The translations under genes and the position numbers were made by a program. Below are positions 14,101 to 20,118 of a DNA stretch of 25,805 nt, in pieces. The DNA comes from Clostridia bacterium (GTDB lineage Bacteria; Bacillota; Clostridia; Monoglobales; Monoglobaceae), in contig JAFQRU010000081.1 in assembly GCA_017409915.1 (NCBI GenBank), positions 1-25,805 of the forward strand, read 5' to 3'. Positions within the stretch are counted from its first letter, which is position 1. The number at the start of each line of letters is the position of its first letter. The notes below the pieces were generated by a model. It saw nothing but the letters and a program-made list of their open reading frames with translations. It ran no database searches and was not told where the DNA came from.

Positions 14101-16326
14101 TTACACCTTATCGTGGAATGTTCTTGAAATAACTTCAAGCTGTTTATCCCTTGTAAGACGGGTAAAATGCACTGCATAGCCTGAAACTCTTATGGTAAGG
14201 TTAGGGTAGTTTTCAGGGTGCTTAAACGCATCCATTAAGAGCTCACGGGTGAAAACATTAACATTTAAGTGATGCGCTCCCTGAGCGAAATATCCGTCCA
14301 TAAGACCGACAAGGTTAGTCATCTGTTCATCCTTGTTGTTTCCAAGAGCAGTTGGAGTAACCGTAAATGTATTGGAAATACCGTCAAGGCATTTTTCGTA
14401 AGGAAGCTTTGCAACAGAGTTAAGGGAAGCTAAAGCCCCCATTGTGTCGCGACCGTGCATCGGGTTTGCACCCGGCGCAAATGCCTGATTTGCCACTCTG
14501 CCGTCAGGAGTTGCTCCTGTATATTTTCCATACATAACATTTGATGTTATTGTAAGGATGGAGAGAGTATGCTCTGCTCTTCTGTATGTAGGAGTATTTT
14601 TAAGCTCGTTTGAGAACATATGGCAAAGCTCAACTGCTATGTCGTCAACCCTGTCATCGTCGTTCCCGTATTTAGGGAAGTCCCCTTCAATGCGGAAGGA
14701 GGTTGCGATTCCCCTCTCGTCACGAACAGGAGTTACCTTTGCATATTTAATAGCAGAAAGGGAGTCAACAACAACTGAAAAACCTGCTATACCAAAAGCC
14801 ATAACTCGACGCATATTGCTGTCGATAAGCGCCATCTGGATTTTTTCATAAGCATATTTGTCGTGCATAAAATGAATAACATTCATTGTGTTGACATAAA
14901 GACGGGCAAGCCACGCCATATACTGCTTGAATTTTTCCATTACGGTATCGTAATCGAGTACTCCGTCAAGCGGCTCGGAAACAGGACCGATCTGCTCCCC
15001 TTCAAGTTCTTCCTTACCGCCGTTAATTGCCATAAGAAGAGTTTTCGGAAGGTTTGCTCTTGCGCCGAAGAACTGCATCTGTTTACCGAGTTCTGTTGCG
15101 GAAACACAGCAAGCAATTCCATAGTCGTCCCCGAATTTATCTCTCATTATATCGTCGTTTTCATATTGGATAGAGTCTGTGTCTATAGAAACCTGAGCAC
15201 AGTATTTCTTAAAGTTTTCAGGGAGTCTCTTTGACCAGAGAACAGTGAGGTTTGGCTCAGGAGCCGCCTCTAAGTTATAGAGAGTTTGAAGAATTCTGTA
15301 AGAAGTCTTTGTAACGAGAGTTCTTCCGTCACGGCCCATACCGCCGATTGACTCGGTTGCCCAGTTTGGGTCCCCTGCGAAAAGTTCGTTATAATCAGGG
15401 GTGCGGAGCTGTCTTGTCATACGGATTTTAAGAACGAAGTCGTCAATAATTTCCTGAGCTTCTTCTTCGGTTAAAACGCCGTTTTTAATATCTCTCTCAA
15501 TATATATATCAAAGAATGTGCTGACTCTGCCGATTGACATAGCCGCGCCGTTTTGCTCTTTGATTGCCGCAAGGTATGCAAAATAGGTCCATTGAACAGC
15601 CTCTTTTGCAGTTTTTGCAGGCTTTGAAATATCAATTCCATAGCTTAACGCCATTTCGTGAAGGTCAGAGAGCGCCTTAATCTGATTTGTGATTTCTTCG
15701 CTCTTGCGGATTGCCTCCTCACTCATATCACGATTTGAAAGACGGGTATAATCCTCTTTCTTTGCCTCAATAAGACGGTCAGTTCCGTAAAGGGCAACAC
15801 GGCGGTAGTCACCGATAATTCTGCCTCTGCCATAAGCGTCAGGAAGCCCTGTTAAAATGTGGGCGTGGCGAACCTTTCTCATTTCAGAAGAGTATGCCTT
15901 GAAAACGCCGTCGTTATGGGTTGTCCGATTTTTAAACTGGTCTAAAATCTTCGGGGAAACTTCATAGCCGTATGCCTTGCAGGCCTGCTGAACCATTCTT
16001 ATTCCGCCGAATGGGTTAACACTTCTTTGAAGTGGCTTTGAGGTTTGAAGACCAACAATAATTTCGTTATCGCGATCAAGATAGCCTGGGGCATATCCTG
16101 TTATGGTTGAAACTGTTTCGGTGTCAACATCCAAAACCCCGCCACGATCAAGCTCAATCTTGCGAAGCTCATTATACTTGTCGTTAAGCTTTAAAGTCCT
16201 TTCTGTCGGGCCACACAAAAAGGAGGAGTCACCCTCGTAAGGGGTATAGTTGGATTGGATAAAATCCCTGACATCAATTGAGTCAATCCAAATACTTTTA
16301 TTAAAGTCTTTCCAAGCACTAATCAT
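14101..16326 (-). CDS. pflB: Formate C-acetyltransferase (pyruvate formate-lyase)
   Basis: The 741-residue product converts pyruvate and CoA to acetyl-CoA and formate. The catalytic pair Cys406-Cys407 lies in GIACCVSATELGKQMQFFGAR, and the radical glycine is Gly716 in RVSGYAVHF, 26 residues from the C-terminus. Other family blocks are NPFGGIRMVQQACKAYG, LTGLPDAYGRGRIIGDYRRVALYG and the RTPDYNELFAGDP segment. These match true PFL more closely than glycerol or diol dehydratases. ATG 16326 is preceded by AAAGGAGGAC at 8 nt; an upstream in-frame start at 16383 would lie in the leader and separate the gene from this site. pflA follows after 4 nt. A strong promoter and inverted repeats lie upstream, consistent with regulated fermentation. 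Confidence 0.97.
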   Translation of the reverse strand: MISAWKDFNKSIWIDSIDVRDFIQSNYTPYEGDSSFLCGPTERTLKLNDKYNELRKIELDRGGVLDVDTETVSTITGYAPGYLDRDNEIIVGLQTSKPLQRSVNPFGGIRMVQQACKAYGYEVSPKILDQFKNRTTHNDGVFKAYSSEMRKVRHAHILTGLPDAYGRGRIIGDYRRVALYGTDRLIEAKKEDYTRLSNRDMSEEAIRKSEEITNQIKALSDLHEMALSYGIDISKPAKTAKEAVQWTYFAYLAAIKEQNGAAMSIGRVSTFFDIYIERDIKNGVLTEEEAQEIIDDFVLKIRMTRQLRTPDYNELFAGDPNWATESIGGMGRDGRTLVTKTSYRILQTLYNLEAAPEPNLTVLWSKRLPENFKKYCAQVSIDTDSIQYENDDIMRDKFGDDYGIACCVSATELGKQMQFFGARANLPKTLLMAINGGKEELEGEQIGPVSEPLDGVLDYDTVMEKFKQYMAWLARLYVNTMNVIHFMHDKYAYEKIQMALIDSNMRRVMAFGIAGFSVVVDSLSAIKYAKVTPVRDERGIATSFRIEGDFPKYGNDDDRVDDIAVELCHMFSNELKNTPTYRRAEHTLSILTITSNVMYGKYTGATPDGRVANQAFAPGANPMHGRDTMGALASLNSVAKLPYEKCLDGISNTFTVTPTALGNNKDEQMTNLVGLMDGYFAQGAHHLNVNVFTRELLMDAFKHPENYPNLTIRVSGYAVHFTRLTRDKQLEVISRTFHDKV

Positions 16327-16356
16327 AATAAAGTCCTCCTTTGTAGATTTATGTAA

Positions 16357-16376
16357 AAACACACGGTATTGTGTTT
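16357..16376 (-). promoter_or_regulatory. Inverted repeat in the pflB leader
   Basis: AAACACA (16357-16363) and TGTGTTT (16370-16376) are perfect complements around a 6-nt loop, 31 nt before the pflB ATG and downstream of the promoter. It could be a leader hairpin or a repressor site; the spacing resembles two-fold operators of CRP/FNR size, but it does not match the standard FNR or Rex site. Confidence 0.4.
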
Positions 16377-16388
16377 GCAACATATAGT

Positions 16389-16409
16389 TATACCACTATA
16401 TATGGTATA
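16389..16409 (-). promoter_or_regulatory. Possible operator at the pflB transcription start
   Basis: TATACCA (16389-16395) and TGGTATA (16403-16409) are perfect 7-bp arms around CTATATA. The centre lies just downstream of the -10 element (16413-16418), so a bound protein would block transcription. The regulator is unknown. Confidence 0.45.
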
Positions 16410-16412
16410 TAT

Positions 16413-16441
16413 AGTATATAACAAAACAATATATATTTCAA
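16413..16441 (-). promoter_or_regulatory. Sigma-A promoter of pflB-pflA
   Basis: TTGAAA (16441-16436) and TATACT (16418-16413) on the minus strand are 17 nt apart. The leader to the ATG is about 80 nt long. The rest of 16442-16520 is A/T-rich and shows no gene. Confidence 0.7.
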
Positions 16442-16512
16442 GTGTTTTATAAAATTTTGTATTATTTAGTGTATTTTTGAAAAATTAAAACATATAATTT
16501 GAAGAAATTGCA

Positions 16513-16542
16513 TAAAAGAACGGCAAACTGATGAGCTTGCCG
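16513..16542 (-). terminator. Terminator of tRNA-Arg
   Basis: On the minus strand CGGCAAGCT and AGTTTGCCG form a 9-bp stem (one G:T pair) around CATC, followed by TTCTTTT. It begins 4 nt after the tRNA CCA end. Confidence 0.75.
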
Positions 16543-16546
16543 AAAA

Positions 16547-16623
16547 TGGTACGCCTGACTGGAATTGAACCAGCGCAAACCTGGCGTCGGAGGCCAGTGC
16601 TCTATCCGCTGAGCTACAGGCGC
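16547..16623 (-). tRNA. tRNA-Arg (anticodon CCG)
   Basis: Read on the minus strand, the acceptor GCGCCTG pairs with CAGGCGT (last pair G:T), then A and encoded CCA (16549-16547). The D arm is GCTCAGCGGATAGAGC. The anticodon arm CTGGC-CTCCGAC-GCCAG places CCG at 34-36, reading CGG. The T arm GCTGGTTCAATTCCAGT is canonical. I see no clear promoter in 16624-16640; it may be reached by incomplete termination from the upstream gene. Confidence 0.95.
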
Positions 16624-16638
16624 AAATCTAATAAAAGC

Positions 16639-16677
16639 GGAAAAACAACGAGAAGACCAAAACAGGTTTCTCGTTGT
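16639..16677 (-). terminator. Terminator of the 95-residue conserved gene
   Basis: ACAACGAGAA and TTCTCGTTGT (16645-16654 with 16668-16677) form a 10-bp stem, followed on the minus strand by TTTTTCC. It begins 11 nt after the stop codon. Confidence 0.8.
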
Positions 16678-16688
16678 CCTCTTAATTA

Positions 16689-16976
16689 TTAATAGTTCGC
16701 CAAAGCGTCATCAAGCCAATAAAAGCCGATGTCAAATGCCTTATAAAGACTGTCGCGCTCTGCCTGACGCATAAGCTGAGAATTCTCCTTTTCGTTTGTG
16801 CGAAGCTCAACAATAACCTTTGTGGCAATATCAAGGTCTTGAAGCTTTTCGCTCTCTAAAATCTTAAAGAGAACCATATACTTACCGTCCGGTGAGCCAT
16901 AATAAATCTCATTCCCTTTTCTAAGGAGCATTTTTCCGTTATAGGTCAAAATATCGTCGTTTTTTTTGGGAGCCAT
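16689..16976 (-). CDS. Conserved hypothetical protein of Clostridia (95 aa), function unknown
   Basis: ATG 16976 is preceded by AAAGGAGAG at about 7 nt; TAA is at 16691-16689. The product has 95 residues: a basic start (MAPKKNDDILTYNGKMLLRKGNEIYYGS), a beta-rich middle (KYMVLFKILESEKLQ), then a helical acidic second half ending FDIGFYWLDDALANY. It has no signal peptide, membrane segment or catalytic motif that I recognise. Proteins of this look, starting with a TYxGKxLxRxGNxIYYG pattern, recur as unnamed genes in Clostridia to my memory, but no function is known to me. It has its own promoter (17028-17056) and terminator, so it is a single-gene unit. Confidence 0.8.
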   Translation of the reverse strand: MAPKKNDDILTYNGKMLLRKGNEIYYGSPDGKYMVLFKILESEKLQDLDIATKVIVELRTNEKENSQLMRQAERDSLYKAFDIGFYWLDDALANY

Positions 16977-17027
16977 AATAACTCTCCTTTCAGATATAGT
17001 TCAAAAATCAAAATTTAATATAGTAAT

Positions 17028-17056
17028 AGGATACCACAAATCCTGAAAAAATGCAA
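17028..17056 (-). promoter_or_regulatory. Promoter of the 95-residue conserved gene
   Basis: TTGCAT (17056-17051) and TATCCT (17033-17028) on the minus strand are 17 nt apart, with TGG before the -10. It lies between the stop of the upstream minus-strand gene (17070) and the start at 16976. Confidence 0.6.
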
Positions 17057-17069
17057 GGCTTATTTGTAA

Positions 17070-17555
17070 TTATTTGGAGTAGTTATAAACAGTTATTGAA
17101 TTTATTGCCATAAGGGGACACATAATATGGTTTGCGCCGTCCCGAAGGGTTAAGAAGTTTTCTCCAACCGAGGAGAGCATTCCGTTTTTCTCTCCGCCGT
17201 GAATAAGCTCAATATACAGATAGTCTCCCAAATGAGAACAAAGATGGTTTTTAAAATCTGTATCTACTTCGCATTTTAAAGAGTTTTGCGGAGGAGTCTG
17301 CCCTGCCGGGTACTGATAAACGGTGGGATTTTGCTGGTTCTCATAAAGAACATTTGGTATAACCTCGGTAACATTTTGCGCAAGCTGCCCGTTATAAATT
17401 CCTGTCTGATTTTGCGGGCGGTTAAATGTACGCTCTTGCTGTGGCATCTGATTTTGTTCCACAGGTTGAGTGTTTACCGGTGTAACCGGTCTTTTTTCTT
17501 CTGCATCAAGAACGGGCGCTGCCTGGCCGCTATTTGACATTCCATAATATCGCAT
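17070..17555 (-). CDS. Gln/Asn/Pro-rich protein with a possible GerQ-like (spore coat) C-terminal domain
   Basis: The product has 161 residues. The first about 95 are low-complexity and rich in Gln, Asn, Pro and Tyr (for example QPVEQNQMPQQERTFNRPQ), a composition common in spore coat proteins. The last about 60 are a compact beta-rich domain (FKNHLCSHLGDYLYIELIHG, then GMLSSVGENFLTLRDG and LMAINSITVY). This recalls the small-barrel domain of GerQ/YwdL, but the likeness is by eye and weak. ATG 17555 follows GGAGGTG by 8 nt; an earlier in-frame ATG at 17588 would place that site inside the gene. No signal peptide is seen. No terminator is visible between it and the promoter of the next gene. 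The spoIVB gene nearby shows the host sporulates. Confidence 0.7.
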   Translation of the reverse strand: MRYYGMSNSGQAAPVLDAEEKRPVTPVNTQPVEQNQMPQQERTFNRPQNQTGIYNGQLAQNVTEVIPNVLYENQQNPTVYQYPAGQTPPQNSLKCEVDTDFKNHLCSHLGDYLYIELIHGGEKNGMLSSVGENFLTLRDGANHIMCPLMAINSITVYNYSK

Positions 17556-17612
17556 AAATAATGCACCTCCATATAACACAATATGCACTGTGGCGCTTTT
17601 TGAAACAAAAAT

Positions 17613-17642
17613 TTGAATAAAATTTTTTAAAAAAGAGATAAT
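17613..17642 (+). promoter_or_regulatory. Possible promoter of the Asn-rich small protein
   Basis: TTGAAT (17613-17618) and GATAAT (17637-17642) are 18 nt apart. The match is moderate, and the region is very A/T-rich, so chance is possible. The inverted repeat at 17646-17674 starts 3 nt after the -10. Confidence 0.45.
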
Positions 17643-17645
17643 AAC

Positions 17646-17674
17646 TCATAGAATAAAAGATATTTATTCTATGA
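17646..17674 (+). promoter_or_regulatory. 12-bp perfect inverted repeat before the Asn-rich gene
   Basis: TCATAGAATAAA (17646-17657) and its exact complement (17663-17674) flank AGATA. It would form a hairpin at the 5' end of the transcript or an operator over the start point. There is no T-run after it. It ends 12 nt before the AAGGAG ribosome binding site (17687-17692). Confidence 0.55.
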
Positions 17675-17701
17675 AGACAAAATTTTAAGGAGTGAAAAAC
17701 T

Positions 17702-17806
17702 ATGTCAGACAACAAAAACAACAACAAGAACAACCAGAACAAAAACGAAAACAAAAACAACAACGAAAACAAAAATAACAAGAACGAGAACAGAAAGAAC
17801 GACTAA
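17702..17806 (+). CDS. 34-residue asparagine-rich small protein, function unknown
   Basis: ATG 17702 is preceded by AAGGAG (17687-17692) at 9 nt and ends at TAA 17804-17806, with a strong terminator 34 nt later. The product begins MSDNKNNNKNNQNKNENK and continues in the same style; 18 of 34 residues are Asn and nearly all others are Lys, Glu, Asp, Gln or Arg, with no hydrophobic core. It is expected to be disordered and very soluble. A complete set of ribosome binding site, leader repeat and terminator argues for a real gene in spite of its size. It lies between a possible coat gene and spoIVB, so a role in the spore is conceivable, but nothing in the sequence shows it. The alternative is a chance A-rich ORF. 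Confidence 0.6.
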   Translation: MSDNKNNNKNNQNKNENKNNNENKNNKNENRKND

Positions 17807-17840
17807 AAATAGCGGTATTTACCGTTTTAGTTATTTTAAT

Positions 17841-17872
17841 AAAAAGGGGCCTAAAATAGGTCCCTTTTTATT
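17841..17872 (+). terminator. Terminator of the Asn-rich gene
   Basis: AAAAAGGGGCCTA (17841-17853) and TAGGTCCCTTTTT (17857-17869) form a 13-bp stem (one G:T pair) around AAA, with a T-rich 3' arm. A smaller CGGT/ACCG stem at 17813-17824 precedes it. Confidence 0.85.
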
Positions 17873-17918
17873 AAATTACTACATATTAAAAAAGGTCATA
17901 TTGCAAACAATAATAAAG

Positions 17919-17934
17919 AGCAAAATATTTTGCT
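17919..17934 (+). promoter_or_regulatory. 16-bp perfect palindrome upstream of spoIVB
   Basis: AGCAAAATATTTTGCT is its own reverse complement and lies 36 nt before the spoIVB ATG, in the expected promoter region. It may be an operator for a dimeric regulator. I see no convincing sigma-F or sigma-G promoter beside it. Confidence 0.4.
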
Positions 17935-17970
17935 GTTAAAATTTTAAAAGCGGGAGGTGAAAAGGGCTTA

Positions 17971-18981
17971 ATGAAATTTAAAAAAAGTCTGAGCTTTTGT
18001 GCAGTTTTTGCTCTTCTTATGACAACTCCTGTCCTTGCCCAGACCAAAGAAGTTTTAATAACAGGTCGGGGGATTGGGATTACTTTAAACTCCCGGGGAG
18101 CCATCGTAAGCCAGACGGCAGAGATTGACGATAGCGAAAATAAGCCGGCAAGTCCTGCCAAAGACGGAGGAATTGAGAAAGGCGACATTATCGTTATGGC
18201 AGATGGGGAAGAAGTCAATTCGGTAAATGATTTGCAGAAAATTTTGCAAAAAAACAAAGGGAAAGACATTTTTGTTAAGGTAAACCGAGGTGGCGCAATT
18301 ATAACATTGAAGCTGAAACCTGTTCTCTCTCATGACGGGGAGTATCGTCTTGGCCTTTGGGTAAAAGACTCCTCGGCAGGCATCGGAACTATGACCTATT
18401 ACGACCCAAAAACCAATGATTTTGGAGCATTAGGACACGGAATAACCGATTCAGGAAGTGGTGCCCTGGTGGAAATTGACGGAGGAGAGGTTTTATCCTC
18501 AAACATCGTCTCTCTTGAAAAAGGGGAAAAAGGCAAGCCGGGTGAACTTAACGGAATCTTAGGGGAAGACAGCGAGAAGATAGGAACAGTAAGCAAAAAT
18601 ACTCCCTGCGGAGTCTTTGGAAAGATGACCCTTCCTGAAAACGAGATTGATAAGGCTCAGAGCATAAAAGTTGGAACGAAGGAAGATGTAAGGATTGGAA
18701 AAGCCTATATCCTTGCCAATATTGAAGATGATAAAACTGAAAAATTTGAGATTGAAATAAGCCGTATTCCTGTATTTACAGGAGATTTAACCAAAGGGAT
18801 GGAAATCAAGATAACAGATAAAAACCTTATAGACAAAACAGGAGGGATTGTCCGTGGAATGAGCGGTTGTCCAATCGTTCAGGACGGAAGGCTTGTGGGC
18901 GCGGTTACTCATGTTTTTGTCAATGACCCAACCCGTGGCTACGGAATATTTATTGAAGATATGTTTAAAGAAGCAAAATAA
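17971..18981 (+). CDS. spoIVB: SpoIVB sporulation signalling serine protease (peptidase S55, PDZ domain)
   Basis: The product has 336 residues. A signal sequence or membrane anchor lies at 1-23 (LSFCAVFALLMTTPVLAQ). A PDZ domain spans about 27-118 (GIEKGDIIVMADGEEVNSVN, FVKVNRGG). The S55 protease domain has the catalytic His156 in FGALGHGITD and Ser298 in RGMSGCPIVQDG, then VTHVFVNDPTRGYGIFIEDM. In Bacillus SpoIVB is secreted from the forespore and cleaves SpoIVFA to release pro-sigma-K processing. Bacillus SpoIVB has about 426 residues; this one is shorter, mainly before the PDZ domain. The usual neighbours recN and spo0A are not here. ATG 17971 has AAAGGG at 4 nt and GGGAGGTGA further upstream. 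Confidence 0.93.
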   Translation: MKFKKSLSFCAVFALLMTTPVLAQTKEVLITGRGIGITLNSRGAIVSQTAEIDDSENKPASPAKDGGIEKGDIIVMADGEEVNSVNDLQKILQKNKGKDIFVKVNRGGAIITLKLKPVLSHDGEYRLGLWVKDSSAGIGTMTYYDPKTNDFGALGHGITDSGSGALVEIDGGEVLSSNIVSLEKGEKGKPGELNGILGEDSEKIGTVSKNTPCGVFGKMTLPENEIDKAQSIKVGTKEDVRIGKAYILANIEDDKTEKFEIEISRIPVFTGDLTKGMEIKITDKNLIDKTGGIVRGMSGCPIVQDGRLVGAVTHVFVNDPTRGYGIFIEDMFKEAK

Positions 18982-19010
18982 AAAAGCAGGACGAAAGCCC
19001 TGCTTTTTTT
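18981..19010. terminator. Bidirectional terminator between spoIVB and galM
   Basis: AAAAAGCAGG (18981-18990) pairs with CCTGCTTTTT (18999-19008), with A- and T-runs on the two sides, so it can stop transcripts from both convergent genes. Confidence 0.85.
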
Positions 19011-19013
19011 GTT

Positions 19014-20045
19014 TTAAATAAATTTATAAATTGTTGTTGATTTAAACGGTCTTTCTGGTCCGAAGATTGCGGATGGGAAATGAGGCTTATTAACGCTGTC
19101 CGGATAGAACTGTGTTTCAAGAGCAACAGCACCGTTTTTCTTATAAGATGCACCGCCTTTACCGATTTCCCCGTCCATCATATTTCCTGCATAGAACTGG
19201 ATGCCGGGAAGGTCGGTATAAACTTCCATTGTTCTTGTTTCGTCAGTGTTTTTAAGGATTGCAACCTTGCGAACAAGACCTGTATAGCCGTCGCAAACCC
19301 AGTTGTGGTCATATCCACCTGCGAGGGTAAGTTGTTCATAAGATTCGTCAATTCTTTCGCCGATTTCGTGTTCAGTTGTAAAGTCAAATGGAGTTCCTTC
19401 AACTCTTAAAATGTCCCCTGTCGGAATGAATTTTGCATCAATCGGGGTGTAAGCAGAAGCAAGAAGAGTAAGCTTATGCTTTCTGATTGTCTCTCCGTCG
19501 TGGCCGTCCAAGTTGAAATAGCAATGGTTTGTAAGGTTGATAACAGTATCAATGTCACTTGTTCCGTCATAGTCGATAACAAGCTCGTTATCGTCAGTTA
19601 AAGAATATTTAACAACGAAAGTTTTGTTTCCTCCAAAGCCCATGTCTCCGTCAGCAAGCTTTAATGTAAATGTAACGCTGTTTTCTTCCTCTTTATAGTC
19701 CCAGATTCTCTTGTGAACACCGATTTCTCTGTGGCTGTGGAGGTTGTTTGTTTTATCGTTTACATCAAGAGTATAGGTAACGCCGTTTAAAGTATACTTG
19801 GCATAGTCAATACGGTTAGCGTTAGGACCGATTATAGCACCGTAGAAGCTTCCGCCTGCGATGTATTCTTCTAATGTGTCATAACCGAGGGCGACATCGG
19901 CAATTTTTCCATTTTTGTCAGGAACATCAATATTGATGATTAAAGCGCCGTAGTTACTTACAACCAGCTTTAAGTTGTTTTTATTTTCCATTGTGAAAAG
20001 ATAAACTTCTTGTCCGTTTACTTTTCCGAATACTTCTTTTTTCAT
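19014..20045 (-). CDS. galM: Aldose 1-epimerase (galactose mutarotase)
   Basis: The product has 343 residues, the family's usual length, and is cytoplasmic. It interconverts alpha and beta anomers of aldohexoses. The family blocks are VSNYGALIINIDVPDKNG, IGPNANRIDYAKYTLNG, NLHSHREIGVHKRIWDYK, the catalytic-His segment INLTNHCYFNLDGH, GGYDHNWV, LPGIQFYAGN and the catalytic-Glu segment VALETQFYPDSVN. ATG 20045 follows GAGG at 8 nt. A near-consensus promoter lies right before it. The upstream gene on the same strand, the SLH/phosphodiester-glycosidase gene, has no visible terminator, so some galM message may be read through from it. No other galactose genes are adjacent. Confidence 0.95.
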   Translation of the reverse strand: MKKEVFGKVNGQEVYLFTMENKNNLKLVVSNYGALIINIDVPDKNGKIADVALGYDTLEEYIAGGSFYGAIIGPNANRIDYAKYTLNGVTYTLDVNDKTNNLHSHREIGVHKRIWDYKEEENSVTFTLKLADGDMGFGGNKTFVVKYSLTDDNELVIDYDGTSDIDTVINLTNHCYFNLDGHDGETIRKHKLTLLASAYTPIDAKFIPTGDILRVEGTPFDFTTEHEIGERIDESYEQLTLAGGYDHNWVCDGYTGLVRKVAILKNTDETRTMEVYTDLPGIQFYAGNMMDGEIGKGGASYKKNGAVALETQFYPDSVNKPHFPSAIFGPERPFKSTTIYKFI

Positions 20046-20079
20046 TTGTAAAACCTCATTTCCTTAAAGTTATATTAAA

Positions 20080-20108
20080 AGTATATTATATTTCTGCAAT
20101 AATGTCAA
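20080..20108 (-). promoter_or_regulatory. Near-consensus sigma-A promoter of galM
   Basis: TTGACA (20108-20103) and TATACT (20085-20080) on the minus strand are separated by 17 nt. The -35 lies 10 nt beyond the stop codon of the upstream gene. Confidence 0.88.
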
Positions 20109-20118
20109 CCGATTAAAA

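Noticed and set aside
16327..16383. An upstream pflB start adding 19 residues
   Set aside because: The strong AAAGGAGG site would then lie inside the gene, and the added residues read through a leader inverted repeat.
17882..17903. CATATTA-like -10 elements for a sigma-G promoter of spoIVB
   Set aside because: No matching -35 element stands at 17-18 nt, and such A/T-rich heptamers occur by chance in this region.
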